This document shows positions 48,901 to 58,741 of a stretch of 64,000 nt of DNA, piece after piece (position 1 is the stretch's first letter; each line of letters begins with the position of its first letter). The notes beneath the pieces are model-generated. The model was not told the origin of the DNA. It saw only the letters and a program-made list of their open reading frames with translations, and searched no databases. Source of the DNA: Trebouxia sp. TZW2008 (Eukaryota; Chlorophyta; Trebouxiophyceae; Trebouxiales; Trebouxiaceae). The position numbers and the translations under genes are program-made. The stretch covers positions 62,001-126,000 of the forward strand of contig BDIU01000226.1 of assembly GCA_002118135.1 (NCBI GenBank). Direction: 5' to 3'.

Positions 48901-51900
48901 CCCCTGCTGAACAGTCACAGCCAACATGGTCTATGCAGCATCACTGTCTTTGCTGTGCAGATATTACATCAAAGCAGTTTTTAAATGACCGGTGTTGATC
49001 TTGCTTGCAGGGATGCAGCGCTTGCATGGGAAGCAGCTTTCCTGCATCTGGCACAGACAATACTCACAGACATGGCGTCCAAAGCCAACCTGAAGCTGAG
49101 CTTCTCCTCAGAGCGCTCAGTGCAAGATGAGCTAGCTCGAGAAACCACCTCGGACTCAGTCACAGTCGCCGTATCCTACTTAGTCATGCTGCTATACATT
49201 GCCCTTGCGCTGGGTGCGCTACCGGCGGGCTCTTCTTCTTGGGCTGTGCTGGTGCATAGTAGGGTGGGGGTGGGGCTGACTGGGGTACTGATTGTGGGGT
49301 TGTCTGTGTTGGCTGCATTGGGGCTGTGCAGCCTGTTTGGCATGTGGGCTACTCTTATCATTCTGGAGGTGGGCACCTTTCTTCCGCAGGACAGTTTTGC
49401 AATAGCTGTGCAACACCATGACCACATGAAATTAAACTTTTGAACACAATGCATGTGGGCCACTCTTATCATTCTGAAGGTGGGCATCTTTCTTCCTTGA
49501 GACATGTTTCCAATAGCTGTGCAACATGATGACCACATGAAGATGAGATTGTTGAACAAGACGCTTGCAGCAATTTTATCGTTTTGGAGGTGGGCACATA
49601 CATATTCAAGACATGTTGTTGATAGCTCTGTTACACTTTATGAACAATGCAATCATTTCAACCTTGTTGAGAGTGCAAATTGTGCCCCTTGTGAGAGCTC
49701 AGCTTTCCAAGGTTTGCATGGCGACACAAGTATTGTTTTCGTCATGCTGCTGTCAACTCTGGATTCTGCAATACCCTGCAAAGTTGTTCATGCCTGCGCG
49801 CAGAGAGGTGATTTAATGTCATCAACTGCTTTGACTAAACTAGCGAGGACCCACGTGTTGTCTGGAGCAATGTTTGCAAAGTTGAGTGTCCCTCAGGTGG
49901 AGCTATCTGCAGCGTGTGATGCTTGCAATGCATTGGTCAGTCTGTTCAATGTAACTAAGAAAGTTCTCTTCAGTGCAGGTCATCCCATTCTTGGTGTTGG
50001 CAGTGGGTGTGGACAATATGTTCATCCTGGCACATGCACTACAGCAGCAGGAGCCTGATCAGCCCATCCCAGAAAGGCTGGGGAGGGCTCTAGCAGCAGC
50101 AGGGCCCTCTATCACATTAGCAGCAGCCTGTGAAGCCCTGGCTTTTGGCCTTGGAGGATTGACTAGCATGCCTGCTGTGCGCAACTTCTCCCTGTGTGCG
50201 GCTGTAGCGGTGCTGCTAGACTACGCCCTGCAGATGACTGCTTTTGCAGCACGCTTGGCTTTGGACTGTCAGCGTGTGCAATCTGGTGCTGTGGACTGTG
50301 TTCCCTGCATTCAGCTTAGCTCAGAGAAGCTGCAGTCAGCCACAACAGCTATACCAGATGGCACAGATGTGCCTGGCTCTAAAACCATGCCTGGCTCCGA
50401 GACCATGTCACGCCGCATAGATGTAGCTTTGTCTCAGATGCCTAGCGCTGAGTCAGCACCTCTGGAGCCATCAGTCATCTCAAATGCAGATCCTGCTGAC
50501 TTGTCACCGCCAGACTTGCATCCGCCTTACAATGGCACAGACGAGTCAGAGCGCCAGTCACTGTTCAAGACAATTGGGCAGTCACTCACAGGCAGACTGA
50601 ATGGCAATGCAACACATGGGAAGTCATCAGGGGGGCGAGTGAGGGGTGCAAGGGGGGTCAGGGGGGTGACCCCAGCCCTGCACTGGTACATGGAGCAAGT
50701 CCATGCACCTGTGCTTGCACAGCCACTGGTGCAGTTGGTGGTGTTGGGTGTCTTTGTGGGCCTGTTCCTGCTGTCCTTGGCGGCCATACCGCATGTCTCA
50801 AGGTCCGCTCTTGCTGTACACGAGTTGCAGACATATGCTGCACTTGTCTTCTGCTGCCAAGATCATTGCATAGCATCTGCATGCTGATGCTTGTGACAAC
50901 CAGCATAAGTTGCACAGGGCAAATCCAACAAGCAGCTCTGCGCTTTTGTTGTCCATTAAAAAGCTCTGCATTGCTTGTATCTGTCTCTTGCATCCAATCC
51001 CATGCATGCACTGGCAGTGCCATGCTGCTTGTTCGAGGTGCATCTGCCAAAGCAATGCAGGTTTGCTGATATGACAGTGTCGTCTGTCTGCAACAGCACA
51101 CCTGCTGTCTGCTCTACACTCACAAGTGCGTTTTGCAATGCTTGTCATTGGCAGCTCACAATGCTTTGAAATAATATGTCTCAGCAAGCAGCTGCACCAT
51201 GTCTAAGTGGTCTCAACAGCTCACTGCTCAGTCTGATTGCTTCAGGGGCTTAGAGCAGCAAGTTGCCCTACCAAGGGATTCATACCTGCAAGACTACTTT
51301 GCAGACCTGTATGGGCTGCTGCGCGTTGGGCCGCCCTTATATTTTGTGGTGCCTGACATTCACATGGACCCAGACCAGCCTGACATAAATACAATCTGTT
51401 CTGTGGGAGGCTGCAATGATGATTCATTCATCAATGAGGTGCAGTCTCATGGCTTTGTGGGCTTGTCACTGTACATCTGGCATTTCTGACATGCACATAG
51501 AGCCAAACCAGCCTGACATCAATACAATCTGTTCTATGGGATTGTGCAATGATGTGTCATGCATCAATGGGGTGCAGCTTCATGGCTCTTTGGCGTTAAT
51601 GAATCTGTGGATATCTCAAGTTTGCGCGGTTTTACATGCTACTTCAGTTGTGACTGTATTGCTTGTTGCATTCATGGCTCTGTATCCCTGTGACTTTACT
51701 GTATTTTGCCAGTCTTGACGTGCTATTTCAGCTGTGGCATCACTGCATTGTTGCCAAGGCCAAAAGATGGTGCCAGCACATAGTTGAGCCCAGTTAGCAG
51801 AGGCGATCACAGACAGCCCAAGTCAGCAAAAACTGTAGTTGATCATTGTGTGTTGATGTTCACATGCTAGTGCTGCACGCTTGTAGGTGTCTGCTGCTGC

Positions 51901-54630
51901 CCAAGACTTAGGCCGCACCTTCATAGCTAACCCAGCAGCCAGATGGCTGGATGGCTTCCTATCCTGGATCAGTTCTGGGCTGCTCTACTGTTGTAGAGAG
52001 CATCCTGCTGGCAGCCAGTGCCCCTCCTCCTGACCAATCCTCTTGCAATGCATATTTTGTACCCAGACACCTTGCACTGGTACTGAATCTTTCAGTGCTT
52101 GTGCTGCATGGTTGCAGGTGTCTGCTGCTGCCAGAGACCCAGGCCGCACATTCATAGCGAACCCAGCAGCCAGCTGGCTGGATGACTTCCTGTCCTGGAT
52201 CAGTCCTGGGCTGCCCCACTGCTGCAGGGAGCACTCTGATGGCAGCCAATGCCCCCCGCCTGATCAGTTCCCCTGCAACACATCAGCCTCTGCCTGCGCT
52301 GATTGCACCACCTGCTTCTCCACTGGCTCTGGCCCAGACCCACATCACCTGTTGCCAAACAACCGCCCCACCTTGTCTCAGGTAAGCAGCCACTATGCTT
52401 TCATGCATAGATTCTGATTGGTTCCCTCTGGCGGCCAGCAGTGTCCCCACACCTGACCAATTTCCTTGCAATACATCAGCTTCCGCCTGTGCTGACTGCA
52501 CCACATGCTTCTCTGCTGGCTCTTGACCAGACCCACATCACCTGTTGCCAAACAACCGCTCCACATTGTCACAGGTGGGCAGCTGTCATGCTTTCATGCT
52601 TGCACTTGTAGCAGTATCACAGTGATGCAGTCAATGCGCGTCGCTTGATTTCTTCCCCTACAATACATCAGCCTCTGCCTGCGCTGATTGCGTCACCTGC
52701 TTCTCCACTAGGTCTGGGCCAGACCCGCATCACCTGTTGCTAAACAACAGGCCAACCTTGTCTCAGGTGGGCAGACTTAAACGTAGCCTCCATGCCAACT
52801 ATCAAACTTTATGTGTGCTGATGTCTAGGAGCATCACATGCCTGCAAAGGCTTGCTTTTGTGGCCCACTGGGAAACAGGCGGTTTGGCAATGTGCGCCTG
52901 CTAATGGGCCATGTTGATTGTGCAACATGCAAAACGCTTTACCAATGATATGACCTGTATATGCTTACATTCAACGCATTGAATTCCACATTCACAGGAG
53001 CAGCTGCAGCGCTGGACTTTCCATGATGTCAGCATCAAGGTCACTCTGTGCCTGGCTGCAGTATCATACCTTTTGAACTGTGTAGCCGCCAGCATCTTGT
53101 GCAGACTTTGAGGCAACTCTCTTTGCAGAAGCCTATAAGCAGTATCATTCTTGCTCGGGCTACAAGGCATATAGGGTCGCTTGCCCTAGTGCTGCAACAC
53201 CATTTCCCGTAAGGTGCATACTGCCTTGCTGCAGGTGCAGGAGAAGCTGCCTTGGTTTCTGAAGGCTGTGCCATCAGCAGAGTGTGCCAAGGGAGGGGTC
53301 GGGGGCTACAATGATGCCCTGCAAATGGACTCAGCTGACTTCACAGGCATAGCAGGCCTTACTGATGGCAAAGTCGCAGCGTCTAGCTTCAGGACGTATT
53401 ATGTGCCCTTGAACACACAGCAGGACTTCATCAATGCATACCAGGTGAGACGCTTCTGACTTGTGAACGCTTGTTTCATGCCCATTTGCTTGGGAAAAAC
53501 GACACCTTCACATGCTGGACTCGACAATTGTATGCCGACATGCAGCAAGCTAGCTGGCAGTGTCTTTGCCAAATGCCTAGCCTTTGTGTCTTGTGCATGG
53601 GGACCATCGCTATGCGATCTTGTGTACAAGTATATTTACAGTGGTGCAGAGAATGCAGACTTTGTCATTGTCATGCAGGCTGTCCGTGACTTCACAGAGG
53701 CTGTAAACAAGAAGCTGGGAATCAACATGTACCCCTATTCAATCTTCCACATCTTCTTCGAGCAGTATCTGTACGTGGTGAAGAACAGCATATGGCTCTT
53801 GGGAGGAGCCCTTTTGGGTGTCTTTGCAGTCTGCTGCCTCTTCACATCAAGTGTCTGGGCCAGCAGTATCATTCTGCTTGTAGTGGGCATGATTCTGATT
53901 GACCTACTAGGCGTCATGTACTTGTGGGACATTCAGCTGAATGCGGTGTCTGTGGTCAATTTGACCATGGCATTGGGCATTGCTGTTGAGTTCTGTGCGC
54001 ATATTGTGCACGCTTTCTTGGTGACTGCTGGGAGCAGGCTACAGCGCATGCAGGCAGCCTTGCAGGACATGGGTGCTTCTGTTCTCAGTGGCATCACCAT
54101 CACCAAGTTTGTAGGTACGCCAATTTGCTGTTCATGCTGCTCACTGCATTCAGCAAAACTTGGTAGACACAAAACTGCCGCATGCATCTTTCTCCGCGGC
54201 ATCACCATCACCAAGTTTGTAGGTGAGCTGATCTGCTAGTAGGCAGGCTGTTGAGCTATGCTGCTCACTGCATTCAGCGAGTTGACACAAGATCGCTGCA
54301 TGCATCGTTCCTGTCTTCTGCATGTGCCTGCAGTTCCTTCGACCAAAGTTGCTATAACAGGCGTCATTGTACGTGGCTGCTTGCTGCAATGCATTGCTGT
54401 TGTGGCTTGGATTGGCATTCTGTAAGCTGTGACATGAAGTCCGCTGATTATATTGACCTGCAGGGGTCTTGGTCCTGGCTTTTGCAAGGACTCAGATCTT
54501 CGAGGTGTACTTCTTCAGAGCGTATTTTGGTCTTGTCTTGCTGGGAGCCAGTCATGCCTTGGTGCTGCTGCCTGTTTTGTTGGCCTTGGTTGGGCCTCCA
54601 CAGCGGCAGCATGTGGTGCAGCTTGCTTGA
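42995..54630 (+). CDS. NPC1-like sterol transporter (Niemann-Pick C1 / RND family)
   Basis: Moves sterols from lysosome/vacuole lumen to membrane. Signal-peptide exon 42995-about 43067 (MMHPFILTALVILSLHQTV). N-terminal Cys-rich domain: about 43340-43567 (GVCALYGVCGHR, YCCTEEQIDTL), 43951-44111 (IGCPACDHNFKHFFCTLTCH), 44285-44339, 44723-44987 (FKCSCGDCPDAPTC), 45428-45616 (Pro run, then a membrane helix). Then about 45853-45963; about 47275-47433 (LLRFDVETDPQRLWV); 47984-48471 (SFGAFWRIEQLLITTTP); 49010-49370 (start of sterol-sensing domain); about 49978-50802 (VLAVGVDNMFILAHALQ, SITLAAACEALAFGLGG); about 51247-51436; 52117-52380; 53235-53443; about 53679-54110 (MTALGIAVEF-like MALGIAVEFCAHI); 54463-54630 (FARTQIFEVYFF). 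Full domain order of NPC1. Introns carry at least seven clusters of splice-junction duplicates. Confidence 0.88.
43608..43940 (+). repeat. ~60-bp tandem repeats in NPC1 intron 2
   Basis: Five units start with cattgac at 43663, 43721, 43781, 43839 and 43883, each followed by a variant of catccagactgcattttcac. The array ends immediately before the acceptor of the next exon (catgcag at 43944-43950). Confidence 0.8.
44570..44720 (+). repeat. Imperfect tandem repeat in NPC1 intron 4
   Basis: Two to three degenerate units of about 50-70 bp sharing ctttgtcatga and gtggtcag/gtagtcag, directly upstream of the acceptor at 44722. Not derived from the adjacent exon as far as I can see. Confidence 0.55.
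45890..46545 (+). repeat. Four copies of an NPC1 exon end plus donor
   Basis: The true exon end (gagcaatggctcagacccag, then gttttatcagctg/gtaagt, 45930-45968) recurs near 46040-46117, 46190-46278 and 46460-46540 at about 150-bp spacing. Each later copy has stops or lost donors, and similarity falls with distance. Dispersed repeat A is inserted between the third and fourth. Confidence 0.85.
46309..46431 (-). repeat. Dispersed repeat A, copy 3, inside the NPC1 gene
   Basis: Reverse complement of the unit at 10419, ending in the (CT)n tract that corresponds to the (GA)n start. It sits within an array of exon-end duplicates. The spacing between flanking array units is about 270 bp rather than about 150, the difference being the length of the repeat, so it looks like an insertion into the array. 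Confidence 0.8.
47101..47205 (+). repeat. Dispersed repeat B, copy 3 (NPC1 gene, beside an exon)
   Basis: Contains ttgtccttactcagaggg, gcagtcagaatgcagtgat and ttgttcttacatcagga. It ends just upstream of the NPC1 exon encoding VETDPQRLWVGSGS. Confidence 0.7.
47485..47590 (+). repeat. Imperfect tandem repeat in NPC1 intron
   Basis: Two units of about 60 bp: gtgagtgagacatgtggcac, then atactgcacctcaa, and again ggtgggtgacatatgtggga, then cacactacacctcaa. Each starts with a donor-like gtgagtg/gtgggtg. Confidence 0.6.
47909..48012 (+). repeat. Duplicated acceptor and exon start in NPC1
   Basis: Gaatgcaggcctcctttggtgctttc (47914-47939) recurs as the real exon start at about 47976-48002 (cttgcaggcatcttttggtg onward). 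The upstream copy retains an AG acceptor, so two competing 3' splice sites lie about 63 bp apart. Confidence 0.8.
49329..49600 (+). repeat. Three copies of NPC1 exon end plus donor
   Basis: The exon end with donor (tgtgggctactcttatcatt, then ctggag/gtgggc, 49342-49376) recurs at about 49453 and 49570 with about 115-bp period. Intron sequence is copied too (caatagctgtgcaacaccat, then gaccacatgaa). The nearest copy is much the closer match. Confidence 0.85.
51352..51585 (+). repeat. Duplicated NPC1 exon end
   Basis: The segment gacattcacatggacccaga through gaggtgcagtctcatggctt (51356-51457) is repeated at 51488-51583 (gacatgcacatagagccaaa onward) with substitutions; both can be read as DxHxxPxQPDINTICS. 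Confidence 0.85.
51885..52245 (+). repeat. Upstream decayed copy of an NPC1 exon with its acceptor
   Basis: 51888-52045 copies 52117-52272 (both start tag or cag/gtgtctgctgctgcc, then the reading RTFIANPAA and WLDxFLSWIS). The upstream copy runs into a TGA after a small indel at about 52027. Confidence 0.85.
52295..52775 (+). repeat. Three copies of an NPC1 exon end plus donor
   Basis: The exon end (cccacatcacctgttgccaa through ttgtctcag/gtaagc, to 52385) recurs at about 52455-52580 and 52660-52772. Each copy keeps cag/gtgggc as donor. The second has a stop (tcttgacc), while the third keeps the exon's original codon spacing in its last part. Confidence 0.85.
54083..54235 (+). repeat. Duplicated NPC1 exon end plus donor
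   Basis: The sequence ggcatcaccatcaccaagtt, then tgtaggt, appears at 54090-54117 and again at 54198-54225. Flanking intron sequence is shared as well (tgctgctcactgcattcagc at 54136 and 54259). Confidence 0.85.
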
Positions 54631-55491
54631 AGCCTTGAGGGCTCTTGTTGTGTCTCCTGACAGATTCCCAAGTCGTCTTAGCATGTACAACAGCAGATCT
54701 CTGCAGCAGGGTGTTCATTTGATTGCTTGTATGCTCAACCTCCAGCCATCAATTTTGCCACATGCAGATGGCTTTCAAGCACACAAATGGACAAAAACGA
54801 CAGAAGACAAAGTGTCTGCATGCAAGCACAGCATCTGCTCATCGATGGGCTTAATCATTATGCAACTCAATGACGTCAGCTGTGCCTGCATGCAAAGCAA
54901 GGTGCAGAACCTGCAGCTGAGAATTGCGTTTCTGCTGCCAGAACGTTAGCCAACATGTCAGTTGCGTGTCTGGCTTTGAGGCCACTCAGCATGACAAATG
55001 ATGCCTTTGCTTGTGCAGTAATGCAGGCATACGTGAAAGTGACTTGAGACGGTGAACGCACACACGGCTCAGATGCACCCCGAAATTTTGAGTCTCTGCC
55101 GCGAGTGTCCAGCGACTGCAGGCCCGAGCTTCAGCGACCGAACCTCCCACGACCAGACTTCTGCATATTTGGTACATCCAAGTAGACCATAGGGTCACAC
55201 ACGGTAGCTTGCGTTATTGGCGGTGTCTCGTAGGTCCCCCTTCTTGGGGTTTCGTTTGGGCAGCTCGAGTGTAGGACTTGTTCTTTGTTCTGGCTCACGG
55301 ACGCCTGCTCCCCTCCTGTATCTCGTGACGCATGCTTTGTGCAAACTGAATGCCATAGCTACACGACACCACGCAGAGGTCGTCTGCAACTACTGGGCTG
55401 ATCAGCAGAACTGTACCGTCTACAGCCACTTCTGACAGCTTGCTTCAGCCCATGGCACGTTAACTCCAGGCGTTCATTGGCCTCAACTCTG
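54631..55491. other. Intergenic region between NPC1 and SET gene
   Basis: Contains the NPC1 3' UTR and SET-gene promoter. The frames here have no recognised product. Confidence 0.5.
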
Positions 55492-58455
55492 ATGCCAAAG
55501 CGAGCAAATGCGAAAGGCATCCTGTGTCGTCCTCCAGCCTATGAGGAGCTGCACTGTAATTACTATTTGGGACGCAGCAAAGTCAGGGTCTTGCCCAGCG
55601 AAGCATTGGTTTGCGAATGTAATCCTTGCAGCCAGACAGGTTCAGGCTGTGGGGCCAGCTGCCAGAACAGGCTGTTGAATCAAGAATGTCATCCTCAATT
55701 TTGCCCATGTGGTCAAGGTTGCCAGAACCAGCGAATACAGCAGCGTCAGTGTGTCAAGACAAGGTAACATTGCTCAAATAGAGCCCTCCCATCTACTGAC
55801 AGCCTGCAGTATGAGATCTGCAACTCTGCCTTTCCAGTTGACATACTATCTGCTGTTGCAGTCTTCAGCATATGGGCAGTAAACAGTGGGGACTGGTGGC
55901 AGCACAAGCCATTTCAGCTGGCAGCTTTGTCATGGAGTACATAGGTAGAGCTCACAGCAGGCTTTCGGCATCTCTGCCTTGACTATGCCATTTGCTGGGA
56001 GCCATGCATGCATGAATGTCAACATAACATTGCAGGTGAGGTCATTCCTGCAGCTGAAGCAGCAGAGCGCAGTGCTGCCTATAATGCTGAGGAGGAAAAG
56101 CACACATACTTCATGCATTTGAGGTGAGTCTATTCTATGATGCAGTGCTGCAATTGCAGGCTCATGCCACAGCACTCATCTGCCGGAAGACAGAATGCAT
56201 CACGTGTTCTTGACAGCTCGACCTGCTAGGTCGCTGTGCTAATGTTTAGCTCAAGCAAAAGCCAACATGTGTTGATGCTAGAGACTTTGCACTCGCTGAT
56301 GCTCGTTTACAACTGCAGTCAGCATGAGGTGATAGATGCAAAGTTCAAAGGGAACAGAGCACGCTTCATCAACCATTCCTGCCAGCCCAACTGCGAGACA
56401 CAGAAGTGGATAGTGGATGGAGAAGTCTGTGTCTGCATCTTTGCCCTACGCAACATATCACCAGGAGAAGAGCTGACATATGACTATCATCTGCAATGTG
56501 GAGGAGGCAAGCGGGTCAGGTAATGCTGCTGCTGCCTGCAATGACAATCAAACACTTGTTCACACTCTATACTGTGAAATCTGTTGGCAGCAGCAGTTGC
56601 CATATGCAGTTCAGAGTGCCTTGGGATCGTTAGGGCTTAGTAAGTTTAGACCAGATTAGCTGAGGGCATGAGAGCTGTGATGGTCTGGCCTGTTTTGACA
56701 AGACTTGCTGTAACAACGATCATAGCAACTATACATGCCAGTACATGTGCTAGCTGTGTGTGACACAAGTCAGGCTGTTGTGACCATGACGGTAGTGACA
56801 TGTAATGCAAATGGTACACTTGCAAGATATTCTTTTGTTCATACAGGTGTCTTTGTGGAGCTCCTGAATGCCGGGGATATCTTGAGGCTGACTGTGCTGA
56901 TCACAGATGTGCTAGCACTGCTCAAGATGTGCTGCTTAAAGGCCCAGGCCTGGCAGGTTTTGCTGCTGAGAGCGTGCTGCTGGTACGCATGCACATCACG
57001 CCTTGGAATGAGAAGATGAAACCGCTGCTTGCAGCCTGTTTGGATCAGCTGTTGGCAATGGATGCAAGCTCTGCACTCAAACAGACATGTTTTGGCATTG
57101 AAAACATCTTGACAGGCCTTGCCTGATCGCACTGAACGTTGCATTTGCATCATGCGCAAAAAGATGCTCTAGAAGGTCGCACTCTTCATTTGGCACCTAA
57201 GCCATTGCCTTTGACACTGCAGGCGCAGCCACAGCAAGGTGCTGCATACGGGTCAGCAGCAATCAAGTCTGCTACACCTCGCCCAGCACTGGCACATCAA
57301 GTAGCATCTGGCAGACAGCAGGTGCATGCTGCTCAGCAAGCCACCACACCTCGGCAGAAAAGCAGTCACCGCCACAGTCCAGATTCTTCTGCAACTCTTA
57401 CAGGCTCAGGCCGCTGCTCAGATGCCAGTGACCTGACGTCAAGCCACCCCTCAGACCTGCGTAAACATCAGCACAAGCGCATCAAGCTTGCAAATGCACA
57501 GCCTGCAGCACAGCAGCCAGAGGCTATACATCATGCCTCCGCACAGTGCCCTCCAGACCCAAATTTGGCTCAGCTTGATGGCCTGGATTTACAGCCCGCT
57601 CAACTGATGCAACGGCAGGCTGTGAGTGGTGACCACCCAGCTCAGCAAAGACATTCAGCAGCAGAGGATCAGATCCAGGGCTGTCACGTCCTGTTCCAGC
57701 CTACTTTGTCGCCACCAGGAGCCAGAACGCGGCAAGGCAGTGTTGTCCAACCTGTTGCCGTCCCAGCTGCGCCAAATATTCAGCAAGCGCCAGCTTATGT
57801 CCAATGCACTATTGCTGGCTTGACACCTGCCCAGCAGTCAATAAAGGATAGGGAGGAGCAGCAGCTTTCACAGCGTCTCAGGCATCAGCAAAACATGTAC
57901 ACAGCAGGATACCAAGTGGATCAGCTTGGTGCAGTGCAAGTGCCAGCTGGCCCATATAGACGCGTCATTTCCATGAAGCAGGTGTTTGCGCAGAGATGGC
58001 AGGTTGAAGCTTCAGCTGCGCAAGTAGCTGATGACGCAATCCCCATGCAGCAGCTTCTGTTGGATGGTGCTGTTCAGCTAGAGAAGGCCCCGGGCCAAGG
58101 AGCAGCAAATCTTATAGAAACCATGTCGCCAGACGTTTCCATGCAAGGCCCATTGAATTCTGAGCAGCCAACTGCATCTCGAGGAACCAGCAAGCTGCCC
58201 ATCAGGCTTTCAAACCTGAAGAATGCAATGCGCAAGGCAGAGCTGGGCTGTCCAGAAGTGTCGTCTTCTACGTCCAGTGGCATGATTGGTTCAGGTGTCA
58301 GGGACGACAGGCACATTGTCTGGCAAGTGGGGCAGCTGTGCAATACCCCTCGCCTCAATGATGCTTGGGTAGAGTACTATGTTGATAGGTTCAATGTAGA
58401 CTTTGACAGTTCATACTGGTCCATGCTGGAGCTTCTGTCTGCTGATGCGTGTTGA
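55492..58455 (+). CDS. AWS-SET-post-SET histone lysine methyltransferase (ASH1/SETD2 class)
   Basis: Probably methylates histone H3, most likely Lys36, judging by class. Exons: 55492-55763, about 55861-55945, about 56038-56124, about 56319-56520, about 56847-56990, about 57223-58455. The AWS Cys-rich motif comes first (CECNPCSQTGSGCGASCQNR, NQECHPQFCPCG), then SET: WGLVAAQAISAGSFVMEYIG, YFMHL, IDAKFKGNRARFINHSCQPN, CETQKW, GEELTYDY (Tyr), and post-SET CLCGAPECRGYL. All cofactor and zinc residues expected are visible. The about 400-residue C-terminal part is Gln/Ala/Ser/Pro-rich low complexity with no named domain. The exon link from about 56990 to 57223 is inferred. An alternative reading through 57126 would end the protein at a TGA soon after the SET region. 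Confidence 0.85.
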
Positions 58456-58741
58456 GTGTGCATTCATATCAGCACTGTTTTGTACACTTTGTGCCATAGC
58501 ATCTGTACTGTTCACTGCCTTGCCAGTTGTGATCACCAGCCATTCATAAAACCTTAGAATAAGTGGAACCCTTTGAATAAATGATTAAGATGGGCCAGAA
58601 TGTCACAGGACTTAATAGACTAATAGCCTGCTATTCAGGAATAAGTTTTGTCCAGTCCAACACTGTTACCCTTTTTCCCAGTAGCATGTACTGATCATTC
58701 GGTTCACACAGAAGTAGTGTTGATGTGCTTAACTAAAGGCT
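58456..58741. other. Convergent intergenic region
   Basis: Short 3' region shared by the SET gene and the next minus-strand gene; nothing coding is seen. Confidence 0.5.
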
